Source: CAZGNZ01 sp964527215 (GTDB taxonomy: Bacteria > Fidelibacterota > Marinisomatia > SCGC-AAA003-L08 > JACNLC01). From it: a stretch of DNA of 64,000 nucleotides. Below the pieces are notes generated by a model. The model saw nothing but the letters and a program-made list of their open reading frames with translations. It was not told the DNA's origin and searched no databases. Of the stretch, positions 8,301 through 16,983 are shown in pieces (position 1 is the first letter of the stretch; the number at the start of each line of letters is the position of its first letter). Location: positions 34,241 to 98,240 of the forward strand of contig CAZGNZ010000010.1 of the NCBI GenBank assembly GCA_964527215.1, read 5' to 3'. The position numbers and the translations under genes are program-made.

Positions 8301-10589
8301 ACCAACATGGAATCCTTCAGAAATACCGGCGTCCCCGGTCCGGGCGGCCCCGCCCCCATGGCGGCGCTGTTCTGGGATGATCTGAGAACCGTCGACTGCA
8401 ATGATTTTTACAATGCCGATTACCTGGGTGACGTGTATGTGGATTTGTACCAGAGTCCGGATTTCATCGTGGTGGAATGGGAAGGACTGATCACCAATTA
8501 CGGTGAAGATCCGGTATCCTTCCAGGCCATCCTGTTCAATACGGATGATCTCACCCCTACCGGTGACGATGAAATCATGGTGCATTACAAGTATTTCAGC
8601 AATACATCCGCGGGACTTTACCTGCCGGCCTATCAGGGCATGGTTCACGGCGCGTATGCCACCATCGGTCTGGAAAATGAATGGCAGACCCAGGGTCTGC
8701 AGTACACGTTCAACAACAGTTATCCCACTGCGGCCCGGGAACTGACGGACCAGTCCGCCATTTTCATTACCACTCGTCAGCCGAGAAATCTGATGGATAT
8801 CAGCACTGCTGTCGGTGAACCGCCGCTGGCCATCCAGTTCACGGAGAACTCCGGATATACTGCGGAAACCTGGAGCTGGGATATCGGGATGGACGGTCTC
8901 ATCGAATCCTCTGATCCGTCCTTCGAGTACGTGTTTGAGGATTACGGCCACTATCCCGTTCAGCTGACGATTACGACGGCAGATACGGAATATACGGATA
9001 TACGGCTCTATGCCGTCCACACCGTGCCCTACGGCTGTACGGATCCCCTGGCTTACAATTACGACGCGGATGCAGTGTACGATGACGGCTCCTGTGACTA
9101 CATTTACGGCTGCATGGATCCCGGTGCCCTGAACTATGACGAAGAAGCGGTGATGGATGACGAGAGCTGTGTGTACCTGGAGTTTCTGGAAATTCCCAAC
9201 AATATTCCGGACAGTCAGAGCAGTTTCGGCAAATCGGTGGATATGGACGGCAACTGGGCCATCGTGGGCTGTTACCGGGCAGATGTGGCCGGTGAGCAGG
9301 AACAGGGTCTGGCAAAGATATTCATGAAAATTCACCAGAATGCCTGGGTAGAGATGCAGGAACTGGTTGCGGATGACGGCGAGACCTTTGATTATTTTGG
9401 GTATTCTGTGGCAATGGACGGGGAATACGCGGTGATCGGGGCGTATCGGGATGATGACGGCGGCAGCAGCAGCGGTTCAGCCTATGTGTATCATCAGAAT
9501 CAGGTGACCAGTGACTGGGAATTTCATTCAAAGCTGAATGCATCGGACGCCGGCAGCAGTGATAATTTTGGGTACTCTGTGGAAATTCAGGGCGATTTAA
9601 TTGCCGTGGGTTCCCGCAAGGCTGACAGCAGTCAGGATGAAAATACCGGCGCTGTATATCTGTATGAGCTGACGGGCGGTGAATGGACCGAAACAACCAA
9701 ACTGACAGCCGCCGGCAGCGAACGGAACGACTCCTTCGGGGCAGCGCTGGAATTCAGCGGCAGCCGGATCATCATCGGAGCCAATCTGCATGACGGTCCC
9801 AGCGGTTCCAATTCCGGTGCGGCCTATGTTTTTGCATTCGACGGAGCGGAGTGGATTGAAGAAGCGGCACTGATACCCCTGGATGTGGATGAGCACAGTC
9901 ACTTCGGGGTGGCCGTTGCCATTCACGAAGACCGGGCGCTGGCAGGTGCCATGTATGACAACAACGACAACGGCAGCAATGCCGGATGCGTGTACGTCTA
10001 TGATTTTATTGACGGTACGTGGCAGAATACGGAAGAGATCATCGGATTTGAAGATACGCCTGCCGATTTATTCGGTCAGTCTCTGACGGTGAACAGCGAT
10101 TTTGCCGTCATTGGTGCCAGCGAGCACCTGTATATTTATTATTTCGGGGACAATGCAGGCTGGTCCGCATCGGCCGGTTTCCAAACCGAGGTGACCACCT
10201 CGGTGACTTTAACCGGCAGTTACCTGATTGCCGGCGATCCCGTTGCGGAAACGGCATCGGTGTATGAGATGGAAGACATGGTCGAGTGGCTGGATATTCA
10301 GACTGACATGGGAACGCTGATTCCGGTTAAATCCGGTCTGAGCATCAATTATCCCAATCCCTTCAATCCGGTCACCATAATTCCCTTTGAACTGGCGGAA
10401 CCGGGTGCAGTCAGCATTCAGGTGTATGATCTGATGGGACATCGTGTGGCCACGCTGCTGGACGAGTACAGGTCACCGGGATATTATCAGGTGCAGTGGG
10501 ACGGTCATGCGGCAGCATCAGGGATTTACTTCATTCGAATGACGGCGGCCGGACAGCGGCACACCCGGAAAGTAATGCTGGTGAAGTAG
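5352..10589 (+). CDS. Giant secreted C25 (gingipain-type) peptidase with T9SS sorting domain
   Basis: The 1745-residue protein begins with a signal peptide (MKIKIVVLLILTALSFALP). A C25 propeptide-like region (~25-200) is followed by the peptidase core (~215-570) with EYVVLVGDVGG, then FITCGTGSFAYE, where Cys464 matches the nucleophile. Next come Ig-like/CARDB-type segments (~575-890), an adhesin-like block (~895-1150), a PKD domain (~1155-1225), two GCxDP..YN cysteine repeats with DDGSC and DDESC (~1228-1275), six FG-GAP-type repeats (FGxS/A..V..G, ~1276-1645) and a C-terminal sorting domain (NYPNPFNP ... GIYFIRM). It should be exported by type IX secretion and attached to or released from the surface. 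The usual catalytic His block (xGHG) reads FRGLYG at 432-437, so activity is uncertain. Confidence 0.88.
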   Translation: MKIKIVVLLILTALSFALPLNNQPTRFTLTQRGGDFRVIEFSTGSLNWESLDGGTRISAVQAGSSGIPGSADIPLYSVFLSAETGRSYEFSYEVTRSHTVPDFQPVPVPEYFIHDAVHEDLSKSTAAGSDLPVTFPDEIIMVSDPMIMRDQVMVQLTVQPFIYNHETSVLTVIDDMEIHLTAFGTKSSRLTENRPPSRAFEPFYQSMMLDYETDLRDNEYQQPAVLYICGGSAEIHPEMINLMEWKHETGFEIYSVTANNIGSTAESISDYIYEAYTYFDPAPEYVVLVGDVGGTYDIPTFYESWSDCGGGSCYGEGDHPYTQLEGNDILPEILIGRISIQNLQDLSVIVNKIINYEQGNNPGIMWYERAALAANPDAYGGGQSLVTANEYIQELMQTYGMTDTRLGIDFYDVGISTWINSQLNQGVSYLNFRGLYGPASYNIDVITEDLNSHSMSPVITFITCGTGSFAYETATATEVLLRSGVSPSNYSGAVAVIGTSTWGTHTPFNNMMDMGIYHGIFAEGVPDIGSALQCGKLALLNTYPNNPNHYVDIFTHWNNLMGDPTLRLWTDTPNQLTVNLPAEIGLGTGAVSVEVIDSDDQLVEDAFVTLLSEDGVLFKSALTNAAGQAEIPLDDYNSGEVLVTVTARNCIPWQGSLQISGLYVLDLSGSAVITETGGHNSDGLANPGETLLLEIPMQNTGLQTIQSLTAVLSAPSDLVLIHTPQVAVESLTAGDSFTAGFEIEIDPGFETGTASDLVLQVTDGDERTWETLIPLEIHAGLTEFAYAADADGLPLLPGYSGEVIIHLDNNGLISLTNLSAELSYEGLLDVDIDDSSGFWPQIAAGGSEPCTDSFSISFDPNIIPGSVIPFRLHLFGTAYETEKILLITLGETTVDEPLGPDEYGYYIYDSGDTGYSLAPEYMYQSVSPEYGGMGTPMNMTDCGEGVLYEQGPVHIALPFEFTFYGVDYDTISVSSNGWIAFGTTNMESFRNTGVPGPGGPAPMAALFWDDLRTVDCNDFYNADYLGDVYVDLYQSPDFIVVEWEGLITNYGEDPVSFQAILFNTDDLTPTGDDEIMVHYKYFSNTSAGLYLPAYQGMVHGAYATIGLENEWQTQGLQYTFNNSYPTAARELTDQSAIFITTRQPRNLMDISTAVGEPPLAIQFTENSGYTAETWSWDIGMDGLIESSDPSFEYVFEDYGHYPVQLTITTADTEYTDIRLYAVHTVPYGCTDPLAYNYDADAVYDDGSCDYIYGCMDPGALNYDEEAVMDDESCVYLEFLEIPNNIPDSQSSFGKSVDMDGNWAIVGCYRADVAGEQEQGLAKIFMKIHQNAWVEMQELVADDGETFDYFGYSVAMDGEYAVIGAYRDDDGGSSSGSAYVYHQNQVTSDWEFHSKLNASDAGSSDNFGYSVEIQGDLIAVGSRKADSSQDENTGAVYLYELTGGEWTETTKLTAAGSERNDSFGAALEFSGSRIIIGANLHDGPSGSNSGAAYVFAFDGAEWIEEAALIPLDVDEHSHFGVAVAIHEDRALAGAMYDNNDNGSNAGCVYVYDFIDGTWQNTEEIIGFEDTPADLFGQSLTVNSDFAVIGASEHLYIYYFGDNAGWSASAGFQTEVTTSVTLTGSYLIAGDPVAETASVYEMEDMVEWLDIQTDMGTLIPVKSGLSINYPNPFNPVTIIPFELAEPGAVSIQVYDLMGHRVATLLDEYRSPGYYQVQWDGHAAASGIYFIRMTAAGQRHTRKVMLVK

Positions 10590-11196
10590 GGACCCGCCAA
10601 TAATATTGAATTCGTCGGAACTGTACCGCATCTGACCGGAAACAGTTCCGGCGGCCTTTCGAATACACCACACCGTCATATGCCCCCAGTAACTCAGTAT
10701 GGATTCTGAATGACCAGTCAAAATTCACGCATAACGAATATATAGATTTTACAAGCTTATTCATTGTAGTATCAGCGAGTATAAATCTTAGTCCGGATAA
10801 ATCCTATACCCACTCATTAACATTGATATTTTTCCTTAAACCGCAGCAGGATTATAACAGGTATTCCCAAAAAAGTACCAATTGTTGCGACGAACCAAAA
10901 TAATGGCCCAATGCCTGGATGCATTCATGATAAAAATCACTGATGACGATTCTTAATGGGAATGCAGGCAGTCCATTTTTGGCATTCATGGTGCAGGGTA
11001 GGTTCGTCTGAATATCTTATCGACTCTACATATGTTACATATATATTTTTTTATGTACAAACATTACAATTATTCTATGTAAATTGAGGTTCAGGATTGT
11101 CATTTAATATCAATCCGTTTACGATTCCCGTTCAAAGCACCACTTACAAAATACCTGATAATAATCCTTCAAACTAATACAAGGGAGTAGAAACGT
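10590..11196. other. Intergenic region between the C25 peptidase and TonB-receptor genes
   Basis: About 600 bp without a supportable gene. The right half is AT-rich (runs around 11029-11085) and probably carries the promoter of the downstream receptor gene, but I see no clean -35/-10 pair or riboswitch. The receptor has a strong ribosome-binding site, AAGGGAG at about 11180-11186. Confidence 0.4.
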
Positions 11197-13158
11197 ATGT
11201 TTAGACTTGTCGTTACGGTACTCATTGCGTCTATGTGCGTTCTGGTTGGCCAGGAAACAGAGGATTTGCTTGATTTGTCACTTGATGATCTGCTGAACAT
11301 GGAAGTTACTGTAGCATCCACAAAAGCTGAGAACGTGTTTTCAAGTGCATCCACGGTTTCAGTTATTGACCGGGAATTCATAGAGAAATATAATTTTCAA
11401 AGCGTCGGTGAAGCCATCAAAACGGCGGCAGGCATTGATATCACCCGGACATATCTGAAAAGAGATGTGCCTACGTCGAGGGGGATCCTGAATTACCATT
11501 ATGCCAATAAAATCCTTGTTATGATCAATAATGTGCCTGTATGGCATGCGGTAACCGGCGAACCAGTATTGAACCGGATTGATATTAATGATATTGAACG
11601 GATCGAAATTCTGCGTGGTCCGGCATCGGTTTTATACGGCACCAATGCCTATTCCGGCGCGGTTAATGTGGTATTAAAGAAGCCTTCTGATCATCGCGGC
11701 TGGCTGGCAACCCTTTCGGCGGGCAACGGAAACTATATGGGCGCGGGTATTTCCCTGCCGCTGAATTTCGGTGGCTGGCAGGGCCAGGTCTTTTTGAATT
11801 ATGAAGATGCGGAAGGACACGAAATTGATTTTACTGATGAAGCCGGAGCAACCAGCTCGCTGGATGAATACGACTACAGTTCCAATGCCACGCTGACGCT
11901 GTTTAATGAAAACCATTCTTTCCTGGTGAACTACTACGACTCACACGAAAGCTACCTTGGTGTAACCCCTAAATTTTCCAGCGGTGCGGGAAACGACCAC
12001 TGGAGCAAGGGATATTTGGTCAATTACCGCTATTCCCGCATGATCTCCGACGATACTGACTTCCGATACGCCCTTACATATGATCTGCACGAACGGGATC
12101 TGAGCCGTTCGGCGGATGACAATACACGAGCCAACATCCTGGGGGACAGGCTGCAGAATTCTCTGCGGGTCTTGTATTCTTTTAATCCGGCAGTGGATGT
12201 GGAGATTGGTGGTGACTATGAAGTACGTAAATCTGAAAATTATCATAACTACACCGAAACCCCGGATGAAATTCTCACGGAAAACAATTTGGCTGATCGG
12301 GAAGTCAAGGAAGGATCCCTGTTTGGGCAATTCAGTTATACGCAGGATAAATTCCGGATCGTTGCCGGAAGCCGCTACACGGATAACGATCTTTTCGGGG
12401 ACAACATTTCCAGTCGTCTCACCGGTGTGTTTACCCTCAATGAACGCAATGCAGTAAAACTCATTTTCGGCCAGGCTTTCCGCGCGCCGTCTCTTTTCGA
12501 ACAGTATTTCAAGACCGACTCCTGGACCGTTGTCGGTACCGAAGATTTGGAACCGGAGACCAGTAGTTCCCTGGAGCTGGTGTACCTGACCGCCTGGGAA
12601 AATCTCTTCGTGCAGGCTCTGGTATATAATGCCAGCTATGAAAACAAGATTTTTAGAAATAAGGAATACCACGCTGAACCGGACGACGTTGTAAGCGTCT
12701 ATCGAAACGGGGATAAGTTCACCGCCAATGGTTTGGAACTGGAACTGAAATACCAGAATCCAAAATGGATCAACTGTTTTGCAAACTATTACTTTGTTGA
12801 CGGTGATGATGGCGACCAGGTGGAGGGAACCGATCATTATAACTTCAAGCATGTCTCACAGCATAACCTTACCGCAGGCGTCAGTAAAAAACTGGGCCGA
12901 TTCGGTGCTGCGGTAATGTTTGATTATGTGTCAGAGACTGACGGTCCATTTGACACGGTTGACGGTTACCTCACCATTAATCTGAATCTGCAGGCGTCAC
13001 ATAGTATGGGTGGATTTACGTTGAGAAGTGACCTCTATTTTGGTAACCTCACTGATGAAGAGGTGTTTATTCCGGAATATGTCCGGCGTAAAACCCTCAA
13101 TGAAATCCCTGCCGGAATTCAGCAGGAAATCCGGTATACACTGACAATTCAACCATGA
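11197..13158 (+). CDS. TonB-dependent outer-membrane receptor
   Basis: The 653-residue protein has a signal peptide (MFRLVVTVLIASMCVLVGQ) and a short leader LDLSLDDLLNMEVTVAS that is typical of plug-first TonB receptors found beside YfiR-like genes. The plug domain (~40-155) contains VSVIDREFIEKY, then IERIEILRGPASVLYGTNAY, the classic plug signature. A ~500-residue beta-barrel follows. No TonB-box motif is obvious. Substrate cannot be told from the sequence; vitamin, siderophore or oligosaccharide are all possible. The next two plus-strand genes (YfiR-like, chemoreceptor) suggest it may belong to a sensing module. Confidence 0.88.
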   Translation: MFRLVVTVLIASMCVLVGQETEDLLDLSLDDLLNMEVTVASTKAENVFSSASTVSVIDREFIEKYNFQSVGEAIKTAAGIDITRTYLKRDVPTSRGILNYHYANKILVMINNVPVWHAVTGEPVLNRIDINDIERIEILRGPASVLYGTNAYSGAVNVVLKKPSDHRGWLATLSAGNGNYMGAGISLPLNFGGWQGQVFLNYEDAEGHEIDFTDEAGATSSLDEYDYSSNATLTLFNENHSFLVNYYDSHESYLGVTPKFSSGAGNDHWSKGYLVNYRYSRMISDDTDFRYALTYDLHERDLSRSADDNTRANILGDRLQNSLRVLYSFNPAVDVEIGGDYEVRKSENYHNYTETPDEILTENNLADREVKEGSLFGQFSYTQDKFRIVAGSRYTDNDLFGDNISSRLTGVFTLNERNAVKLIFGQAFRAPSLFEQYFKTDSWTVVGTEDLEPETSSSLELVYLTAWENLFVQALVYNASYENKIFRNKEYHAEPDDVVSVYRNGDKFTANGLELELKYQNPKWINCFANYYFVDGDDGDQVEGTDHYNFKHVSQHNLTAGVSKKLGRFGAAVMFDYVSETDGPFDTVDGYLTINLNLQASHSMGGFTLRSDLYFGNLTDEEVFIPEYVRRKTLNEIPAGIQQEIRYTLTIQP

Positions 13159-13365
13159 TTTTCCTGACCGGATTCATTCATGGGATTTGGTTGTGATCAG
13201 GCATTTTTACCTGATTATGCAAACCTTTCCCAACGGTTATAATATCTGTTGATGGCAAACAAAAAAATGATCAAAAATGGTCGGTTAACGAGTACTTTTT
13301 CAGGTAACACGTAACTGAATCGATCAGACGCATCATTGTTAATTTCTCTCAAGAATTTTTCATGC

Positions 13366-13393
13366 ATGAGGGGCTGATCTGGTCAGTCCCTCA
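13366..13393. terminator. 12-bp hairpin downstream of the TonB-receptor gene
   Basis: ATGAGGGGCTGA and TCAGTCCCTCAT pair (one G-U) around a 5-base loop. There is no uninterrupted T tract afterwards and the hairpin is 208 bp past the receptor stop codon, so its role as a terminator is uncertain. The rest of 13159-13496 shows nothing else. Confidence 0.35.
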
Positions 13394-13496
13394 TAATAAA
13401 TCAAATTCTATTCATTCTATTTAGGCATGATTTATATAAGGGAACTGCTGTTCTGATGATGATTCTGTTGAGGTAAAATTAAAGAAAGATGAAATT

Positions 13497-14012
13497 ATGT
13501 CGTTAAAAATAATGCAATTGACGAAAGGCCTGGTCTTCTTAATCAGTTTTACTGTACTGTTCTGTCAGTACACCGATGCACCGTCCAATATCGCTGCCGC
13601 CCTGCTTCTGAAGATTGCAGGCTACGAACAAAATTCAAGTTCTGGCGGCGATTATGTTATCCACGTTCTGGGTTCACCGGAAATGGAGCAGGAACTGAAA
13701 GCCGGAATCGGTCAGGCAATCGGCAAGTCGAAACTGGTGTCGGTGACATCATCAAATACTCTGCCTGATACACCGCCCAATCTGCTTTTCATTGGTGATG
13801 AAAAATTGATTGGTGCAGCACTGGAATATGCCCATTCCAATCATGTATTTACGGCGACCAACAGCAATGCGCTGTCGGCTCAGGGGGTCAGTCTCGGCAT
13901 TCTGGTAGGAAGTGATGGGAAGCCCAAAATTGTACTGAATTTGACAGGTTCCAAAGAAGAAAATCTCAACTGGAATCCTGCCGTGATGAAAATCGCAAAA
14001 ACCATCAAGTAG
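13497..14012 (+). CDS. YfiR-like periplasmic protein (DUF4154 family)
   Basis: The 171-residue protein has a signal peptide (TKGLVFLISFTVLFC) and the pattern of the YfiR/DUF4154 family: PSNIAAALLLKIAGYE, HVLGSP near the first strand, PPNLLFIGDE, a central LSAQGVSLGILVGSDGKPKI and the closing block KIVLNL ... KIAKTIK. YfiR is a periplasmic inhibitor of the membrane diguanylate cyclase YfiN; homologues elsewhere sit beside TonB receptors and membrane kinases. Here it is 11 bp upstream of a methyl-accepting chemotaxis protein, so it may act as a periplasmic modulator of that receptor. That pairing is inference. Confidence 0.75.
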   Translation: MSLKIMQLTKGLVFLISFTVLFCQYTDAPSNIAAALLLKIAGYEQNSSSGGDYVIHVLGSPEMEQELKAGIGQAIGKSKLVSVTSSNTLPDTPPNLLFIGDEKLIGAALEYAHSNHVFTATNSNALSAQGVSLGILVGSDGKPKIVLNLTGSKEENLNWNPAVMKIAKTIK

Positions 14013-14023
14013 ATACCCATACA

Positions 14024-15592
14024 ATGAATTGGTCAATCCGTAATAAAATAATTGCCCTTTCGCTGGGCATTGCTCTGTTCCTGAGTGCTGTACTGGCGGT
14101 CTTGGTTCCCCTTCAGACCACTAATACCGCGAACAGCATTCTGCAAAAAGACACATTGTTTATCACCGATCTGCTGAGCGAAAACCTGTCTATTGGTTTG
14201 CAGCTGTTGATACTGGATGATGGAGCGTCCGTTCAGGAAAGCCTGCGGATGCTTGCAGGGGAAGATGACCAGGACGAAAACCAATCCGTCGTCGACGCCT
14301 GGGTGTATTCCGAGATGAAAGAAATGGTCGCCGGACTGAATGAAGATCGTCCCGCACCAGACATACAGAAGCTCCAGGAAAACACCATCGATGAGACCGA
14401 TTCGGTCATTCGTCATATGACTGTGATTTCGGATAATGATGACACCCTGCTGGGATTTCTGGTTATTGACTACTCAAAAGCATATTTGAATCACCAGGTC
14501 CGTTCCGCTCTTATCCTGTCTATTGGGATTTCAATATTTGTTGTGATCCTGACTGGTTTTATCAGTGTGTTGATCGGAGGCGGTATATCCCGTCCGATCC
14601 GCAGGGTGGCCGAATTGATGGAGGATATTGCCAGGGGTGAAGGGGACTTAACGGTTCGAATGCAGGTTCAATCCAGGGATGAGTTGGCGAATCTGGTCAA
14701 ATGGTTCAACAGTTTTCTTGAGAAAATCCAGGATACGATAGTCCAGGTAAAGCATAGTCTGGTTTCAGTGGATCAGGTTGGTGGATTAATCACTTCTGCC
14801 GCGGAAGAACTTGCTACGGGAGCGGAAGAACAGCAGTCTCAACTGACGGATGTTGCCACCTCGATCGAAGAGATGAGCAACATGATTCAGGAGTCAAGCA
14901 ATAATGCCGGGAACACTCAATCCTATGCCGGAAATGCCAGCACCGCAGCTGTAAACGGTCAGCGGCAAGTCAGTGAAACAATATCCGGAATTGAACAAGT
15001 CGCTGAGATCGTCAGCACGACCAATGACCAGATTGCCCTGCTTGAAGGACGGTCAAAGGAAATTGGAGAGGTGATCCAGGTCATTGATGATATTGCAGAT
15101 CAGACCAATCTGCTCGCGCTGAATGCCAATATCGAGGCAGCAAGGGCCGGTGATGCCGGACGAGGGTTTGCCGTAGTGGCCGATGAAGTTCGCATGCTGG
15201 CGGAACGGACCGTAAAAGCAACTGGAGAGATTACCAGTAAAATCAAACTGGTTCAGGAGGATGTCGTCCAATCTGTGCAATCCATGAATCAAATACAGGA
15301 AAAATCTCTTGACGGACGAAATCGGGCAAAGGAATCCGGAAAAGTGTTATCGGAAATTACCAATACCATTGCCAATGTAGAAGATGCCATCCGCCAGGTT
15401 GCATCTGCTGCGAATGAACAGAATTTGGGTGTCGAACAAATTTCCATAAACATGGATAGCGTATCCACGGTCTCCAAGATGACTGCCACACAGGCTCAGG
15501 AACTTACACGATCGGCCGAGGAACTGAATCAGGAACTAAACATGGTACGGGATTTGTTGGAACAGTTTAAGGTTGAATCAACATCTTCCTGA
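14024..15592 (+). CDS. Methyl-accepting chemotaxis protein
   Basis: The 522-residue protein has TM1 at ~9-30, a ~130-residue periplasmic sensor, TM2 at ~161-186, a HAMP domain (~187-240, starting GGGISRPIRRV) and a long coiled-coil signalling domain. The conserved hairpin tip is EVIQVIDDIADQTNLLALNA followed by NIEAARAGDAGRGFAVVADE, at ~348-390. It should transmit a periplasmic signal to CheA/CheW. No other che genes are in the window. It follows the YfiR-like gene at 11 bp and is probably in the same operon. No C-terminal NWETF-type CheR-tethering peptide is present. Confidence 0.92.
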   Translation: MNWSIRNKIIALSLGIALFLSAVLAVLVPLQTTNTANSILQKDTLFITDLLSENLSIGLQLLILDDGASVQESLRMLAGEDDQDENQSVVDAWVYSEMKEMVAGLNEDRPAPDIQKLQENTIDETDSVIRHMTVISDNDDTLLGFLVIDYSKAYLNHQVRSALILSIGISIFVVILTGFISVLIGGGISRPIRRVAELMEDIARGEGDLTVRMQVQSRDELANLVKWFNSFLEKIQDTIVQVKHSLVSVDQVGGLITSAAEELATGAEEQQSQLTDVATSIEEMSNMIQESSNNAGNTQSYAGNASTAAVNGQRQVSETISGIEQVAEIVSTTNDQIALLEGRSKEIGEVIQVIDDIADQTNLLALNANIEAARAGDAGRGFAVVADEVRMLAERTVKATGEITSKIKLVQEDVVQSVQSMNQIQEKSLDGRNRAKESGKVLSEITNTIANVEDAIRQVASAANEQNLGVEQISINMDSVSTVSKMTATQAQELTRSAEELNQELNMVRDLLEQFKVESTSS

Positions 15593-15920
15593 TGAAATCA
15601 GGGAATCCTGTTACATCACCATTGTGAACCAACTTTTCTTAATCGTCCTGCTGTGAATATGCTGTCGATGATTCCGCGGTAATCAGGACTGCCTTATTAG
15701 GAATCATTTCAGCAAAGTCACTTTTTGCTTGGAAGAATTGCCAGGCATGACTGGTAATAGTATCGCCGGTAAATTGAAAAGAGCAATGATCAAAAGCCTA
15801 GAAATCATTGGTGAAGCATCATAGCAGATACCTGCTGTTTTTAATAATGGGGTCAGACTTGATGGAAATATTTGGCCGGTATGAGAGACAGATTAATCCA
15901 TGATTATATGAGAATCAATT

Positions 15921-15944
15921 AATGAATTTCCCCGCCCGTCAGCT
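15921..15944. repeat. Half copy of dispersed palindromic repeat
   Basis: These 24 bases are identical to 16984-17007 (AATGAATTTCCCCGCCCGTC then AGCT). The copy here stops exactly at the centre of the palindrome that is complete at 16995-17018, so the two copies share one arm only. Confidence 0.7.
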
Positions 15945-16260
15945 ATACATTTATGAAACCGGGATGGTTATTTAACATTTTTTGATATTTTTTTCAGTTC
16001 CCCCCTGCAGGCAAAAATGAAAAATCGTTTTTCTGATGCTTGCGAAAGTATGAACCTCGTGGTAAAAAACTGACGGCAGATCTGAACACAGTCCGGACTG
16101 CTGCTGCTTTTCAAATGCACAGCACGTTAATGCGTTGTTCACGTCCGCCAATGGCTTCAACAGGACCGGCAGAGAACCGGCGAACAAAAATCCATTCATC
16201 CGTCAAATGACGGGCCACAATCTCAAACACAGATATGCTGAGGACATTCGTTGGGAGAGG

Positions 16261-16279
16261 TGCCGGATGCCATCCGGCA
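16261..16279. promoter_or_regulatory. 8-bp dyad upstream of hicAB
   Basis: TGCCGGAT and ATCCGGCA are an exact inverted repeat around GCC, about 70 bp before the hicA start. HicB-type antitoxins commonly repress through palindromes ahead of the operon, so this is a candidate operator; a REP-like element is the alternative. Confidence 0.35.
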
Positions 16280-16349
16280 AACACAAAATCTATTGTAATT
16301 GAAGTATATTATTATTTACCTTTTAAGGCGTCGCCAAGGATTAGATTTG

Positions 16350-16538
16350 ATGAAATGTTCTCATCTTTATCGACTGTTGATTAAAGCTGGCTGGTATCCA
16401 GTATCTCAGAAAGGTTCTTATGTCGATATGAAACATGATTTAAAACCCGGATTGATTGTTTTCCCCAATCATGGAAGTCAAGAGGCTGGTAAAGGACTCG
16501 AGAAATAAATCCTTCGAGATGCCGGAGTAAAACATTGA
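16350..16538 (+). pseudogene. hicA: hicA toxin gene with in-frame nonsense codon and lost catalytic His
   Basis: The frame from ATG 16350 (AAGGA 9 nt upstream) reads as HicA: LLIKAGWYPVSQKGS, then KPGLIVFPNHGSQEAGKGLE. TAA at 16506-16508 stops it after 52 residues. The next codons in the same frame encode ILRDAGVKH and then TGA (16536-16538), exactly the usual HicA C-terminus, so the TAA looks like a single AAA to TAA change. The GSH motif carrying the ribonuclease His reads GSY (Tyr24). HicA is an mRNA interferase; this copy is probably inactive. hicB follows directly. Confidence 0.8.
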
Positions 16539-16551
16539 GTGATTAATTGGA

Positions 16552-16956
16552 ATGTTCATGAGAACTACAAAGAAAAAGATTACAATAACGGTTGAGAAAT
16601 CTGATACCGGATTTTCAGCATATAGTAATGATTATTCAATATTTACTACAGGAAAAACTATCCCTGAATTGATTGACAATGCGTTTAAGGCGGTTAATCG
16701 TTTTTATGAGGATGAAAAGCTTAAAATTACCCATGAGAATTTAAAATTTGAGATTGATTTCAAACATTTTTTCCAGTATTACAAAGTTTTGAATTCAAGG
16801 TTTCTGGCTGATAAAATCGGAATGAATCCAACACTGCTATCTCAATATGTACAAGGACATAAAAAACCATCTGAAAAACAGACAGAAAAAATCCTGTCTG
16901 GCATTCATCAAATAGGAAAAGAATTGTCTGAGATCAATTTGATTTATAGACATTGA
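16552..16956 (+). CDS. hicB: HicB-family antitoxin with C-terminal helix-turn-helix
   Basis: The 134-residue protein has an N-terminal HicB ferredoxin-like half (KITITVEKSDTGFSAYSNDY, then TTGKTIPELIDNAFKAVNRF) and a C-terminal XRE-type HTH (SRFLADKIGMNPTLLSQYVQ). HicB neutralises HicA and represses the operon. ATGs at 16552 and 16558 are both possible starts. It is 13 bp past the ancestral hicA stop. Unlike hicA it appears intact, which would be harmless after toxin loss. Low GC like its surroundings suggests acquisition by transfer. Confidence 0.82.
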   Translation: MFMRTTKKKITITVEKSDTGFSAYSNDYSIFTTGKTIPELIDNAFKAVNRFYEDEKLKITHENLKFEIDFKHFFQYYKVLNSRFLADKIGMNPTLLSQYVQGHKKPSEKQTEKILSGIHQIGKELSEINLIYRH

Positions 16957-16983
16957 TCATTGACAGCACCATTTTAAAACACC

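Larger units (their letters stand above)
15593..16349. other. Accessory intergenic region, no gene recognised
   Basis: About 750 bp of AT-rich DNA downstream of the chemoreceptor gene. It holds a half copy of the dispersed palindromic repeat (15921-15944) and a hairpin just upstream of hicA (16261-16279). The 75-codon minus frame at 15972-16199 has no ribosome site or recognisable family and looks accidental. Confidence 0.45.

Noticed and set aside
7854..9335. 493-codon minus frame antisense to the C25 peptidase gene
   Set aside because: It is the mirror of a well-supported coding frame, has no family, ribosome site or operon, and its composition follows the codon use of the sense strand.
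15972..16199. 75-codon minus frame after the chemoreceptor gene
   Set aside because: No start signal, no family, odd Cys/His content; probably accidental.
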